DNA of 42,211 bases, taken from contig NZ_JARWPM010000131.1 of NCBI RefSeq assembly GCF_029869215.1, positions 1 through 42,211 on the forward strand, given 5' to 3'. This DNA is from Nocardia carnea (GTDB lineage: Bacteria; Actinomycetota; Actinomycetes; Mycobacteriales; Mycobacteriaceae). The notes under the pieces were generated by a model, which was not told the DNA's origin, searched no databases, and saw nothing but the letters and a program-made list of their open reading frames with translations. The position numbers and the translations under genes are program-made. Within the stretch, counting starts at the first letter, position 1. Every line of letters begins with the position of its first letter. Of this stretch, positions 17,099-25,100 are shown piece by piece.

Positions 17099-17824
17099 TC
17101 AGGCTCCGGGATGGTCGTAGGGTTTCTGCGGCAGCGCAGTCAGGTCGCCGGATTGTACGGCGCCCACACCTGCGTAAATGAGTCCGGCAATCCCTTCCAA
17201 GCCGAGATAGATCGACGAGAACGCGGCAGCGATCAACTCGAATTCCTTGATGACCTGGATGGTGCTCAAAGTAGCGGCCGCAATCAGCGCCGCCGTAGCG
17301 ACCGCACCGACGCCCGTCGCTGCCGAAACCTTCACCGCGGCCCATTGGATGATGGCAATGGCCGCCAAGTCCAGCAGGGTCTGCACCGCATCGCCGATCG
17401 ACTTTGCGCCGTAGTAGGCCGCATTGGCGAAATTCTTGATTTCGTCGGCGATGGCGTTCAGCGAATCCACCTGCGCCGCGACCGCGGTGGACAGTTCTGC
17501 GAAGTACGTCTGCGCGCTGGTCGCCGCATTGCCGTCCCAAGTGGTATCCACCGCCTGCGCGGCCTTCTGGATCTCATCCGAGAAGCTCGAACTGTAGGCC
17601 GCGAGGTTCTCGACGGCCTTTCCCGCTTTCTGGAGGGCCTCCCAGTCGCCGGTGATTTTCTGTGCGAACCATTCCACGGGATCCACACCGAGCACGTTTT
17701 TGCTCCACGTGCACGCCCAGTAGGTCGGTGAGATCTCATTGGCGGTCACCAGAAACTCGAACTTGTCGTTCATCGGGTCTTCGAGAGCGGGCTCTGCCAA
17801 TTTCTCGGCGGGTGTGCCGGCCAT
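17099..17824 (-). CDS. WXG-motif putative type VII secretion substrate
   Basis: A 241-residue helical protein. A WXG turn is present in TTWDGNAATSA (W96-D97-G98), flanked by long amphipathic helices, like WXG100/PPE-type ESX substrates. The second half (about 140-225) is alanine-rich and hydrophobic and could insert into a membrane. Start ATG 17824 overlaps the stop of the upstream 108-residue gene by one base (TAATG). That arrangement is typical of co-secreted heterodimer partners. No ESX core genes (EccC, EccB) are visible, so export would depend on an ESX system elsewhere. Confidence 0.7.
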   Translation of the reverse strand: MAGTPAEKLAEPALEDPMNDKFEFLVTANEISPTYWACTWSKNVLGVDPVEWFAQKITGDWEALQKAGKAVENLAAYSSSFSDEIQKAAQAVDTTWDGNAATSAQTYFAELSTAVAAQVDSLNAIADEIKNFANAAYYGAKSIGDAVQTLLDLAAIAIIQWAAVKVSAATGVGAVATAALIAAATLSTIQVIKEFELIAAAFSSIYLGLEGIAGLIYAGVGAVQSGDLTALPQKPYDHPGA

Positions 17825-18150
17825 TATTTACCGCCCGGGTACGTGCGATCCAGCGCCGCGGCGTTCGCCTTGTCCGTGGTCCGGTACATCTGGGCTACCG
17901 CAGTCAGTTCGGTCGCCGCCGCTTCGGACAGCCTGCCCAATGTCTCGTAGTTCGGTTTGAGCGCGTTGTACGCCTCACTGATGGCACCGAGGCCGACGCG
18001 GATCAGCCCCCCGTCGCCCCAGACCGTGTTGTCGACCCGCAGCCACTTATCGATGTACGCGGTGGCGTTCGCGTTCTCGTCCGCCAGCTTCTTCAAGCTC
18101 GCCGCGAACTTATCGATCTCAGCAGGATCGACTTCGAGCTCTTCGGCCAT
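17824..18150 (-). CDS. WXG100/EspC-like type VII secretion protein with YxxxD motif
   Basis: A 108-residue helix-turn-helix hairpin protein. The turn carries VWGDGG (W44-G45-D46-G47), and the C-terminal helix contains the ESX export signal Y89-R-T-T-D93 (YxxxD). These are the two hallmarks of a small partner that is recognised by EccC and exported folded with a larger partner. The partner here is presumably the adjacent 241-residue protein. An AG-rich ribosome-binding site (GGGGAGGG, complement of 18160-18167) precedes the ATG at 18150. It is the first gene of the island's operon. Confidence 0.78.
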   Translation of the reverse strand: MAEELEVDPAEIDKFAASLKKLADENANATAYIDKWLRVDNTVWGDGGLIRVGLGAISEAYNALKPNYETLGRLSEAAATELTAVAQMYRTTDKANAAALDRTYPGGK

Positions 18151-18268
18151 TGAAATCCCTCCCCTTCAGGGGTGCTCCCACACCCCATTGTCGAACGGTA
18201 GCGGCGCGAATGTCCGCACGACCCACTGCAGGTCTCGCGCCCGCGCGTGTAAGCCGGACATGATCCAC

Positions 18269-18301
18269 CGATCGCGGTGCGTACCGTGCGCACCGCGATC
18301 G
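18269..18301. other. 13-bp perfect hairpin between the type VII island and tRNA-Ser
   Basis: CGATCGCGGTGCG (18269-18281) is exactly complementary to CGCACCGCGATCG (18289-18301), with a 7-base loop. It lies 13 bases beyond the tRNA-Ser(TGA) 3' end on the minus strand. It could end tRNA transcription as a hairpin without a U tract, or be a protein-binding palindrome upstream of the island's first gene. Confidence 0.6.
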
Positions 18302-18314
18302 TATGGTCGGGTAG

Positions 18315-18402
18315 TGGCGGAGACGGAGGGATTTGAACCCCCGGTCGCTCTCACGACTCTCGCTTTCAAGGCGAGTGCATTCGGCCGCTCTGCCACGTCT
18401 CC
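18315..18402 (-). tRNA. tRNA-Ser (anticodon TGA)
   Basis: On the minus strand, acceptor GGAGACG (18402-18396) pairs with CGTCTCC (complement of 18319-18325). G73 and an encoded CCA (18317-18315) follow. The anticodon loop CTTGAAA gives TGA. A long variable arm (GTCGTGAGAGCGAC) confirms serine identity, and the T loop is intact. Confidence 0.97.
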
Positions 18403-18456
18403 AGGGCCTCGATGTTAACCGATGCCCCCGGCTGCGGCCGAAATCCGCCCGGCCCC

Positions 18457-19632
18457 TCAGCGCGGGACCGCCAGCAGGTCGCGGCTGATACCGGCGAGGT
18501 CGGCGCAGCCGGAAAGGCCCATGGCGGAATCGAAATCGGCGAGCAGCAGGCGCAGGGCATGCCGGACGCCGGGGGCTCCGGCGATACCGAGGGCGTAGAC
18601 CCAGGGGCGGCCGAAGCAGACGGCTTTGGCGCCGAGGGCCAGCGCGGACAGAACGTCGGAGCCGGTGCGGATACCGGAGTCGAACAGCACATCGGCGCGG
18701 TCGCCGACGGCCGAGACGATCGGGGCCAGCGCGTCGAGGGCGGCGATCGAGTTGTCGATCTGGCGGCCGCCGTGGTTGCTCACCAGCACCCCGTCGGCGC
18801 CGGCGTCGACCACCAGGCGGGCGTCGTCGGGGTGCAGGATGCCCTTCACCGCGATCGGCAGATCGGTCCATTCACGCAGTTTGGCCAGGTCGACAGGGCG
18901 CAGAGAGTGGTTGCCGAACAGGCCGACCCAGGTGAGGATCGCCATCCGCATGGCGTCCTCGCTCTCCTCCGGCGGGGCGGGCAGCTTGGCGCGGAAAACG
19001 GGGTCGGAGAGGTAGTTCGCGATACCTTTACCCAGCAGGAACGGCAGGTGGGCGAGTTCGAGATCGCGGGGGCGCCAGCCGAGGGACGGCGTATCGACGG
19101 TGACCACGATCGCCTTCGCCCCGGCCCGTTCCGCGCGTTCGACGAACGATCGGGCCAGTTCGTCGTCGGCCGGCCAATACAGCTGGTACCACCAGTCACC
19201 GGCCGCTTCGCCCACTTCCTCGATGGTCGACGAGGACGCCGTGGACAGGATGGTGCCCACCCCGAGTTCCTTCGCGACCCCCGCCACCACGACCTCGCCC
19301 TTTTCGTGCAGCAGCTCCAGCACCCCGACCGGCGCGGTGAGCACGGGGGCGGCGAGTTTGGTGCCCAGAACCTCGACGGCGGTATCCCGCGCACCTGGAC
19401 CGCTGGTGCCGCGGAGCATCCGGGGCACCAGCCGGTACCGCTCGAACGCGGCGAGATTCGCCGCGGCGGTCCGTTCACTGGACGCGCTCCCGGCCACATA
19501 GGCGAAGGCCCGCGCGTCGAGCAACTCCCGGGCCCGCGCCTCGAACCCGTCCGCCGTCATCGGCAGTTCGGGTACCGCGCCGCCCATTCCCTGGAGGTAG
19601 ATCTCGTTCTGGAAGTCGATGAAGCTGCTCAC
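18457..19632 (-). CDS. FMN-dependent alpha-hydroxy-acid oxidase, lactate 2-monooxygenase-like
   Basis: This 391-residue TIM-barrel flavoprotein belongs to the lactate oxidase / lactate 2-monooxygenase / glycolate oxidase family. Landmarks are the opening FQNEIYLQGMGG, AYVAGSASSERT, WYQLYWPADDE, the long loop GWRPRDLELAHLPFLLGKG, VKGILHPDDAR and the catalytic-His segment SNHGGRQID. The GWRPRDL loop with FLLGKGIANYLSDPVF resembles mycobacterial lactate 2-monooxygenase most closely. It would oxidise an L-2-hydroxy acid with O2 or a quinone. Start GTG 19632 precedes SSFIDFQNEIY directly. Confidence 0.88.
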   Translation of the reverse strand: MSSFIDFQNEIYLQGMGGAVPELPMTADGFEARARELLDARAFAYVAGSASSERTAAANLAAFERYRLVPRMLRGTSGPGARDTAVEVLGTKLAAPVLTAPVGVLELLHEKGEVVVAGVAKELGVGTILSTASSSTIEEVGEAAGDWWYQLYWPADDELARSFVERAERAGAKAIVVTVDTPSLGWRPRDLELAHLPFLLGKGIANYLSDPVFRAKLPAPPEESEDAMRMAILTWVGLFGNHSLRPVDLAKLREWTDLPIAVKGILHPDDARLVVDAGADGVLVSNHGGRQIDNSIAALDALAPIVSAVGDRADVLFDSGIRTGSDVLSALALGAKAVCFGRPWVYALGIAGAPGVRHALRLLLADFDSAMGLSGCADLAGISRDLLAVPR

Positions 19633-20047
19633 GAACGCACACGCTAGCCGTGCCGGGCGGTTTCCACGGGCATATGCGCGCACCCTGCGCAGCCGTGACC
19701 GCACCGGCAATCGTGCCGGCCCGCGACGATCGCGCAACCGGTGCCCGCGCTCGCCGACCGGGCTACCCGCCCTGCTCGAACTCCGCCGCGATCCCCGAGC
19801 TCATTCGAAGCACGTGCGCGACCGGCGAGCAGCCGGCGTACCGACGCCGGCCGCATCGGCCGTGCCTGTTCTCCCGGCGCACCGGCCGCTTCGGTGCGGG
19901 CGCTTTCCGGTGCAGATGAGCACGATCGGATCCGCGGGCCGGCGCGGCAGGCCCGAGCGCAGGTGCAGGTATCGCACTACGTCGGGTTCGACCCGCCCAT
20001 GGGCGGTGGGGACAGCTACCGGATGCTTGCTGCTGCACTATGGGGTG
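19633..20047. other. 415-bp divergent intergenic region, no gene seen
   Basis: This stretch between divergent lldD-like and quinone oxidoreductase genes has no frame with coding character in either direction. I see no tRNA or clear terminator. It must hold both promoters, but I cannot assign boxes. It is unusually long for this region. Confidence 0.5.
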
Positions 20048-21049
20048 ATGCAGGCGATCAACTTGAACGGTTTCGGTGGTCCGGACGTCATGGAGTGGTC
20101 GGACGCTCCCGACCCGGTACCCGCGCACGGTGAGGTACTGATCGAGGTGGCGGCGGCCGGGGTGAACCGGGCCGACCTGTTGCAGCGGCGCGGCTTCTAC
20201 GCCCCGCCGAAGGGGACGACCCCGGTACCCGGGCTGGAATGTTCCGGGGTGATCGCGCAGGTCGGGGCCGGTGTGCGGGACTGGTCGGTGGGTGACCGGG
20301 TGTGCGCGCTGCTCTCCGGCGGCGGATACGCGGAGAAGGTGGTGGTTCCCGCCGGGCAGGTACTGCCGGTACCGGAGGGCCTGGATCTCGCCGCGGCGGC
20401 GGGGCTCCCCGAAGTGGCCGCGACAGTGTGGTCGAACCTGGTGATGACCGCCGGCCTGCACGCCGGGCAGCTGCTGCTCATCCACGGCGGTGGCAGCGGG
20501 ATCGGTACGCACGCGATCCAGGTGGGCAAGCAGCTGGGCGCCAAGGTCGCGGTGACGGCGGGGTCGGCGGGGAAACTCGAACGCTGCGCCGAACTCGGGG
20601 CGAGTGTGCTGATCAACTACCGGGAACACGATTTCGTGGATCTGATCCGCGCCGAACACGGGGTGGGCGGTCCGGGCGCCGATATCATCCTTGACAATAT
20701 GGGCGCCGCCTATCTGGGCCGCAATGTCGATGCGCTGGCGATGGACGGCCAGGTGGTGATCATCGGTATGCAGGGCGGGGTGAACGCCGAACTGAACCTG
20801 GCCGCGCTGATGGCCAAACGCGGGACCGTCCGCGCGATCAAACTGCGCGACCGCCCCGCCACCGGACGCGGCAGCAAGGCCACCATCATCGCCGAGGTCC
20901 GCACCCATATCTGGCCGCTGCTGGAGAAGGGGGAGATCGTGCCGGTGATCCACGCCGAAATCCCGGTGGCCGAAGCGGGACGCGCGCACGAAATGCTCGA
21001 CGAACACGAAACGTTCGGCAAGGTGATCCTGCGGGTGGGCGGCGACTGA
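20048..21049 (+). CDS. Quinone oxidoreductase-like MDR enzyme (Rv3777-like)
   Basis: A 333-residue medium-chain dehydrogenase/reductase of the NADPH:quinone oxidoreductase (PIG3/QOR) type. It has the opening MQAINLNGFGGPDVM, the AGVNRADLLQRRGFY motif of zinc-independent members, the nucleotide-binding IHGGGSGIGTHAIQ and the closing GKVILRV. No zinc ligands are seen. ATG 20048 is the natural start. Its stop abuts the stop of the convergent aminotransferase-like gene with no spacer. The same neighbour pair occurs in M. tuberculosis Rv3777-Rv3778c (from memory). Confidence 0.9.
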   Translation: MQAINLNGFGGPDVMEWSDAPDPVPAHGEVLIEVAAAGVNRADLLQRRGFYAPPKGTTPVPGLECSGVIAQVGAGVRDWSVGDRVCALLSGGGYAEKVVVPAGQVLPVPEGLDLAAAAGLPEVAATVWSNLVMTAGLHAGQLLLIHGGGSGIGTHAIQVGKQLGAKVAVTAGSAGKLERCAELGASVLINYREHDFVDLIRAEHGVGGPGADIILDNMGAAYLGRNVDALAMDGQVVIIGMQGGVNAELNLAALMAKRGTVRAIKLRDRPATGRGSKATIIAEVRTHIWPLLEKGEIVPVIHAEIPVAEAGRAHEMLDEHETFGKVILRVGGD

Positions 21050-22252
21050 TCAGCCCAGAGCCGACAGCGCCCGGCCGAACAGATCGATCTCACGCCGGGT
21101 GGTGTACGGCGCGAGACCGATGGTCACCGCGCCGCCCTCGTCGTTGACGCCCAGCGCGTCCAGCAGCCGGCTGCCGCCGTGCGATCCGGCGAGCACGGTG
21201 ATCCGCTTATCGGCCAGTTCGGCCGCGATCTTCTCCGCCTGCATCCCGTCGATCGTGAAGCTCACCGTCGGGATGCGGGTGGAGGCCCGGCCGATCACGG
21301 TGAGACCGCTGACCTCGTCGAGCGTGCTCATCAGATGGTCGAACAGCTGGTCGTGGTAGTCCTGCAGGGAGGTCACCGAGATTTCCAGCCGTTCCCGGCG
21401 GGTGCCCTTGGCGCGTTCGTCGAGACCGGCCAGATAGTCGATCGACGTGGTCAGCCCGGCCAGCAGCGCGTACTGGTGACCGCCCACCTCCAGCCGTTCC
21501 GGACCCTTCGCATACGGGTTCAACGCCATGGACGGGATCCGGTCCAGGAAGGCGGGGTCGCGGAAGACCAGCGCGCCGACCTGCGGTCCACCCCAGCTCG
21601 GGGCACTCAACGCGACCACATCGGCGTTGAGGTCCTCGATATCGATCAGCGCGTACGGCGCCGCACCGACCGCGTCGGCGACCAGCAGCCCGCCGACCTC
21701 GTGCACCCGTTCCGCGGCGACCCGCACCGACGGCGCCGAGCCCACGATCGGGGAGGCCGCCGTCAGCGCGACCAGCCGCGCCGTGGGCCCGATGAGTTCC
21801 TCGAACTGCCAGGCCGGCATCTCACAGGTTTCGATCTCCACCTCGGCCCAGCGCACATGCGCGCCGTACCGGTTGGCGATCCGCAGCCACGGGGCGACAT
21901 TCGCCTCGTCGTCCAGCCGCGACAGGACGATTCCGGTGCCCAGCCCCAGCCGGGAACTCAGCGATTCGGCCAGCCAGGACAGCAGGACCGCGCGATCGGG
22001 CCCCAGCACGACCCCGCTCGGGTCGGCCCCGACGAGATCCGCGACGGCCACCCGGGCGTCGTGCAAGATATCGGCGCTGCGTTTGGCGGCACCGTGACGG
22101 CCGATATGAGTGAAAGACGACGAACGGAATCCGATCGACACCGCGCGCGAGACAGAATCCGGAACAAGCATGCCCGCCTGCGGAGCCAAGTTGATCCAGC
22201 CGTCGGCCAGAGCGGGGATCAATCCCCGGACCCGCGCGACGTCGTATGTCAT
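21050..22252 (-). CDS. Class V aminotransferase-fold protein lacking the PLP lysine (Rv3778c-like)
   Basis: A 400-residue protein with the NifS/SufS cysteine desulfurase fold: SRLDDEANVAPWLRIANRYGAHVRW matches the EHHANxxPW region, GGLLVADAVGAAPY matches the VDxAQ strand, and LSAPSWGGPQVGAL matches the SGHKLYGPxGxG loop. The residue at the Schiff-base lysine reads Ser, the His that stacks on PLP reads Glu, and the Gln after the Asp is absent. It therefore cannot form the usual internal aldimine. Start ATG 22252 gives MTYDVARVRGLIP. From memory M. tuberculosis Rv3778c shares this loss, so it is a conserved pseudoenzyme or has a new role. Confidence 0.85.
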   Translation of the reverse strand: MTYDVARVRGLIPALADGWINLAPQAGMLVPDSVSRAVSIGFRSSSFTHIGRHGAAKRSADILHDARVAVADLVGADPSGVVLGPDRAVLLSWLAESLSSRLGLGTGIVLSRLDDEANVAPWLRIANRYGAHVRWAEVEIETCEMPAWQFEELIGPTARLVALTAASPIVGSAPSVRVAAERVHEVGGLLVADAVGAAPYALIDIEDLNADVVALSAPSWGGPQVGALVFRDPAFLDRIPSMALNPYAKGPERLEVGGHQYALLAGLTTSIDYLAGLDERAKGTRRERLEISVTSLQDYHDQLFDHLMSTLDEVSGLTVIGRASTRIPTVSFTIDGMQAEKIAAELADKRITVLAGSHGGSRLLDALGVNDEGGAVTIGLAPYTTRREIDLFGRALSALG

Positions 22253-22377
22253 GCACGCCACTTTAAGGCCAGCGGCCGTGGCCGGGTAACCCTGGTCCGG
22301 CCGACTGTGGGGAGCATGACCCACGCCACCACCACCAGCTTTAGCGTGTTGGCGGCGAACACGACATGATGGGGACC

Positions 22378-22968
22378 ATGACGCAATCGGATGACGCATC
22401 GGATCCCGTTGTCGTGATCGGCCCCGAAGGCCGCCCCTTGGTGTTGCCACCGGGCGCCGCATCGAGCGCGTCGTATCCCGGCCGGGAGGACCCAGCGGAA
22501 GACCGGCCGGAAGGCGACCGTTCCGAAACCCTGGCCGATATGGTCGAGCAGCCCGCCAAGGTGATGCGGATCGGCACCATGATCAAGCAGCTGCTGGAGG
22601 AGGTGCGGGCGGCTCCGCTCGACGACGCCAGCCGCACCCGCCTGGCCGAGATCCACAAATCCTCGATTCGCGAACTGGAGCAGGGGCTGGCGCCGGAGCT
22701 GCGCGAGGAACTGGAACGGCTGGCGCTGCCGTTCAGCGAGGAGGCCGTCCCCTCCGACGCGGAACTGCGGATCGCGCAGGCGCAGCTCGTGGGCTGGCTG
22801 GAAGGTTTGTTCCACGGCATCCAGACGGCGCTGTTCGCCCAGCAGATGGCCGCGCGGGCGCAGCTCGAGCAGATGCGCCAGGGTGCGCTGCCACCCGGTA
22901 TCCACGCCGGTGAAGGCCGTGGTGGCCAGCAGGGACACTCCATCGGCGGCACCGGGCAATACCTCTGA
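22378..22968 (+). CDS. bpa: Bacterial proteasome activator Bpa (Rv3780-like)
   Basis: About 196 residues. An acidic disordered N-terminal half is followed by a four-helix-bundle region (MIKQLLEEVRAAPLDDASRTRL, AQAQLVGWLEGLFHGIQTALFAQQMAARAQLEQM). It ends in GQYL, the C-terminal motif that docks into the 20S alpha-ring pockets. Bpa opens the proteasome gate without ATP for unfolded substrates. The start is uncertain: ATG 22378 has GGGG close upstream, and ATG 22366 is an alternative. It is divergent from the class V protein gene and upstream of wzm, as in M. tuberculosis Rv3780-Rv3783. Confidence 0.92.
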   Translation: MTQSDDASDPVVVIGPEGRPLVLPPGAASSASYPGREDPAEDRPEGDRSETLADMVEQPAKVMRIGTMIKQLLEEVRAAPLDDASRTRLAEIHKSSIRELEQGLAPELREELERLALPFSEEAVPSDAELRIAQAQLVGWLEGLFHGIQTALFAQQMAARAQLEQMRQGALPPGIHAGEGRGGQQGHSIGGTGQYL

Positions 22969-23016
22969 ACGCGGTGGTGTATATGCCAGGCGTTACCAGG
23001 TCGTGTTCTCGGGGTA

Positions 23017-24027
23017 GTGTCGTGCACCGTGCCTGCAGCTTCCGCTCGCTCCGACCTGGTAACCCCTGAAGATCCGGCGAGCACCGACGAGAGCTCGGTG
23101 CCCGCCGGTCACCCCTCCGCCGCAGATGAGAAGCCCGTGAGTTCCGAGCAGACCCCGGTAGCCGAAACCGATACCGCCGAGGTGGCCGCCCCGGCGCCCA
23201 TCGAGCCCGACTCCCAGTCGTGGGCCCGCGCCTGGCGCGATATCCGCGACGGTTTCGGGCAGCGCGAACTATGGCTGTCGCTCGGCTGGCAGGACATCAA
23301 ACAGCGGTACCGGCGTTCGGTGATCGGCCCGTTCTGGATCACGATCTCCACCGCCGTGCAGGCCACCGCCATCGGCATCCTGTACGCCGCGCTGCTCGGT
23401 CAGCCGCTGCGCGAGTATCTGCCGTACGTCGCGGTGGGTCTGATCGTCTGGAACGTCATCAACGCCTCCATCCTCGAGGGCGCGGACGTTTTCATCGCCA
23501 ACGAGGGGCTGATCAAACAGCTACCCTCCGCGCTGAGCGTGCACGTCTACCGGCTGGTCTGGCGCCAGATGCTGTTCTTCGCCCACAATCTGGCGATCTA
23601 CCTGGTGGTACTCCCGTTGTTCGGGGTGTGGCAGAACCTGCACTGGACGGTGATCTTCGCGATTCCCGCACTCGCCCTGGTATTCCTGAACGCCGTCTGG
23701 GTCTCGGTCCTGTTCGGAATCTTCAGCACCCGCTACCGCGATATCGCACCCATCCTCGGCAGTATGACGCTGATGCTCTTCGTGCTGACCCCGGTGATGT
23801 GGAGCACCAAGAGCCTGGAGGCCCAGGGCGGCGAAGTCGCCGAACGGGCCCGTATCGCCGAGGTGATACCGACCTACCACTACTTGGAGATCGTGCGCGC
23901 GCCGCTGCTCGGCGACGACCAGAAGCTCTACCACTGGGTGATCGTCGGGGCTATCACCGTGGTGGGCTGGATCGCTGCCGCGATCGCCCTGAAGAAGTAC
24001 CGTTCGCGCGTGCCCTACTGGGTTTAG
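23017..24027 (+). CDS. wzm: Galactan ABC exporter permease, Wzm type (Rv3783-like)
   Basis: A 336-residue protein with a long, acidic, poorly conserved N-terminal tail (about 65 residues) and then the ABC-2 permease: LWLSLGWQDIKQRYRRSVIGPFW amphipathic interface helix and about six membrane segments. It ends with the KKYRSRVPYWV-type basic tail. With Wzt it exports the lipid-linked galactan precursor across the inner membrane. The start is GTG 23017 or GTG 23029; the GGGGTAG sequence at 23011 fits 23029 better as a ribosome-binding site. It is separated by 13 bp from wzt. In M. tuberculosis the order is ATPase-GlfT1-permease, here permease-ATPase-GlfT1. Confidence 0.9.
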   Translation: MSCTVPAASARSDLVTPEDPASTDESSVPAGHPSAADEKPVSSEQTPVAETDTAEVAAPAPIEPDSQSWARAWRDIRDGFGQRELWLSLGWQDIKQRYRRSVIGPFWITISTAVQATAIGILYAALLGQPLREYLPYVAVGLIVWNVINASILEGADVFIANEGLIKQLPSALSVHVYRLVWRQMLFFAHNLAIYLVVLPLFGVWQNLHWTVIFAIPALALVFLNAVWVSVLFGIFSTRYRDIAPILGSMTLMLFVLTPVMWSTKSLEAQGGEVAERARIAEVIPTYHYLEIVRAPLLGDDQKLYHWVIVGAITVVGWIAAAIALKKYRSRVPYWV

Positions 24028-24040
24028 GAGACAGCCGGTC

Positions 24041-24922
24041 ATGACCGATCAGGTGAGTATCGAAACCCGCGACGCGTGGGTGGAGTTCCCGATCTTCGAC
24101 GCGAAATCGCGGTCGCTGAAAAAGGCGTTCCTCGGCAAAGCGGGCGGTTCGATCGGGCGCAACCAGTCCGACGTGGTGGTCGTGGAGGCTTTGCGCGATA
24201 TCACCCTGTCGCTGAAGGAAGGCGACCGGGTGGGGCTGGTCGGCCACAACGGTGCCGGTAAGTCCACGCTGCTGCGGCTGCTCTCCGGCATCTACGAACC
24301 CTCCCGCGGGAGCGCACGCATCCGCGGGCGGGTGGCGCCGGTGTTCGACCTGGGCGTCGGGATGGATCCGGAGATCTCCGGCTACGAGAACATCATCATC
24401 CGCGGCCTGTTCCTCGGGCAGACGCGCAAGCAGATGCTGGCCAAGATCGACGAGATCGCCGATTTCACCGAGCTCGGCGAATATCTCTCGATGCCGCTGC
24501 GCACGTATTCGACCGGTATGCGGGTCCGTCTGGCGATGGGGGTGGTCACCTCCATCGACCCCGAGATCCTGCTGCTCGACGAAGGGATCGGGGCGGTCGA
24601 CGCGGAGTTCATGAAGAAGGCCCGCATCCGCCTGCAGGAACTGGTGGCCCGCTCGGGCATCCTGGTTTTCGCCAGCCATTCCAACGAATTCCTCGCCCAG
24701 CTGTGCGATACCGCGCTGTGGATCGATCACGGCCAGATCCGTTTGCACGGCGGAATCGAAGAGGTGGTCCGCGCCTACGAGGGCCCCGACGCGGGTAATC
24801 ATGTAGCGGCGGTGCTGCGGGAACTGGAGGCCGAGAAGGCCGGTACTTCCGCCACCGGAGCCGGCGAGCCCGAGCCGCAGGCAGCCGACGGCGAACGAGA
24901 ACTGGAGAGAAATCAGGCATGA
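24041..24922 (+). CDS. wzt: Galactan ABC exporter ATPase, Wzt type (Rv3781-like)
   Basis: A 293-residue ATPase. Walker A is GHNGAGKST (about residues 68-76), the signature reads YSTGM as in polysaccharide exporters rather than LSGGQ, and Walker B is ILLLDEGIGAVD. A family-specific opening (VEFPIFDAKSRSLKKAFLG) matches Wzt/RfbE. There is no C-terminal carbohydrate-binding module, only a 35-residue acidic tail. It powers flipping of the lipid-linked galactan. The stop overlaps the glfT1 start by 4 bp (ATGA). Confidence 0.92.
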   Translation: MTDQVSIETRDAWVEFPIFDAKSRSLKKAFLGKAGGSIGRNQSDVVVVEALRDITLSLKEGDRVGLVGHNGAGKSTLLRLLSGIYEPSRGSARIRGRVAPVFDLGVGMDPEISGYENIIIRGLFLGQTRKQMLAKIDEIADFTELGEYLSMPLRTYSTGMRVRLAMGVVTSIDPEILLLDEGIGAVDAEFMKKARIRLQELVARSGILVFASHSNEFLAQLCDTALWIDHGQIRLHGGIEEVVRAYEGPDAGNHVAAVLRELEAEKAGTSATGAGEPEPQAADGERELERNQA

Positions 24923-25100
24923 GCGAGTCAGGCCCGGAGGCGGCAGCGGAGCGTAACCACGAAGGGCCCTCGCTCATGCCCGGTGAACACAGCATGAGCG
25001 AGTCAGGCCCGGAGGCGGCAGCGGAGCGTAACCACGAAGGGCCCTCGCTCATGCCCGATCAGCACAGCATGAGCGAGTCAGGCCCGGAGGCGGCAGCGGG
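24919..25100 (+). repeat. 75-bp tandem repeat (about 2.4 copies) with hairpin arms
   Basis: The unit starts ATGAGCGAGTCAGGCCC and later has GGGCCCTCGCTCAT, so each full copy is a hairpin with arms ATGAGCGAG / CTCGCTCAT extended by GGCCC/GGGCC (three-base bulge). Copies begin at 24919, 24994 and 25069. Copies 1 and 2 differ only in the last bases (CCCGGTGAA versus CCCGATCAG). The third breaks off at GGCAGCGG near 25100. The unit length keeps the frame open. Confidence 0.95.

Noticed and set aside
12934..18402. Integrative element using the two tRNA-Ser genes as attachment sites.
   Set aside because: No integrase, no direct repeat of a tRNA 3' end, and the interval includes conserved tadA/tyrA genes. 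Only the 16.0-18.2 kb part looks foreign.
24919..25100. CRISPR array.
   Set aside because: Copies are contiguous 75-bp tandem units without variable spacers, inside a coding frame, and there are no cas genes.
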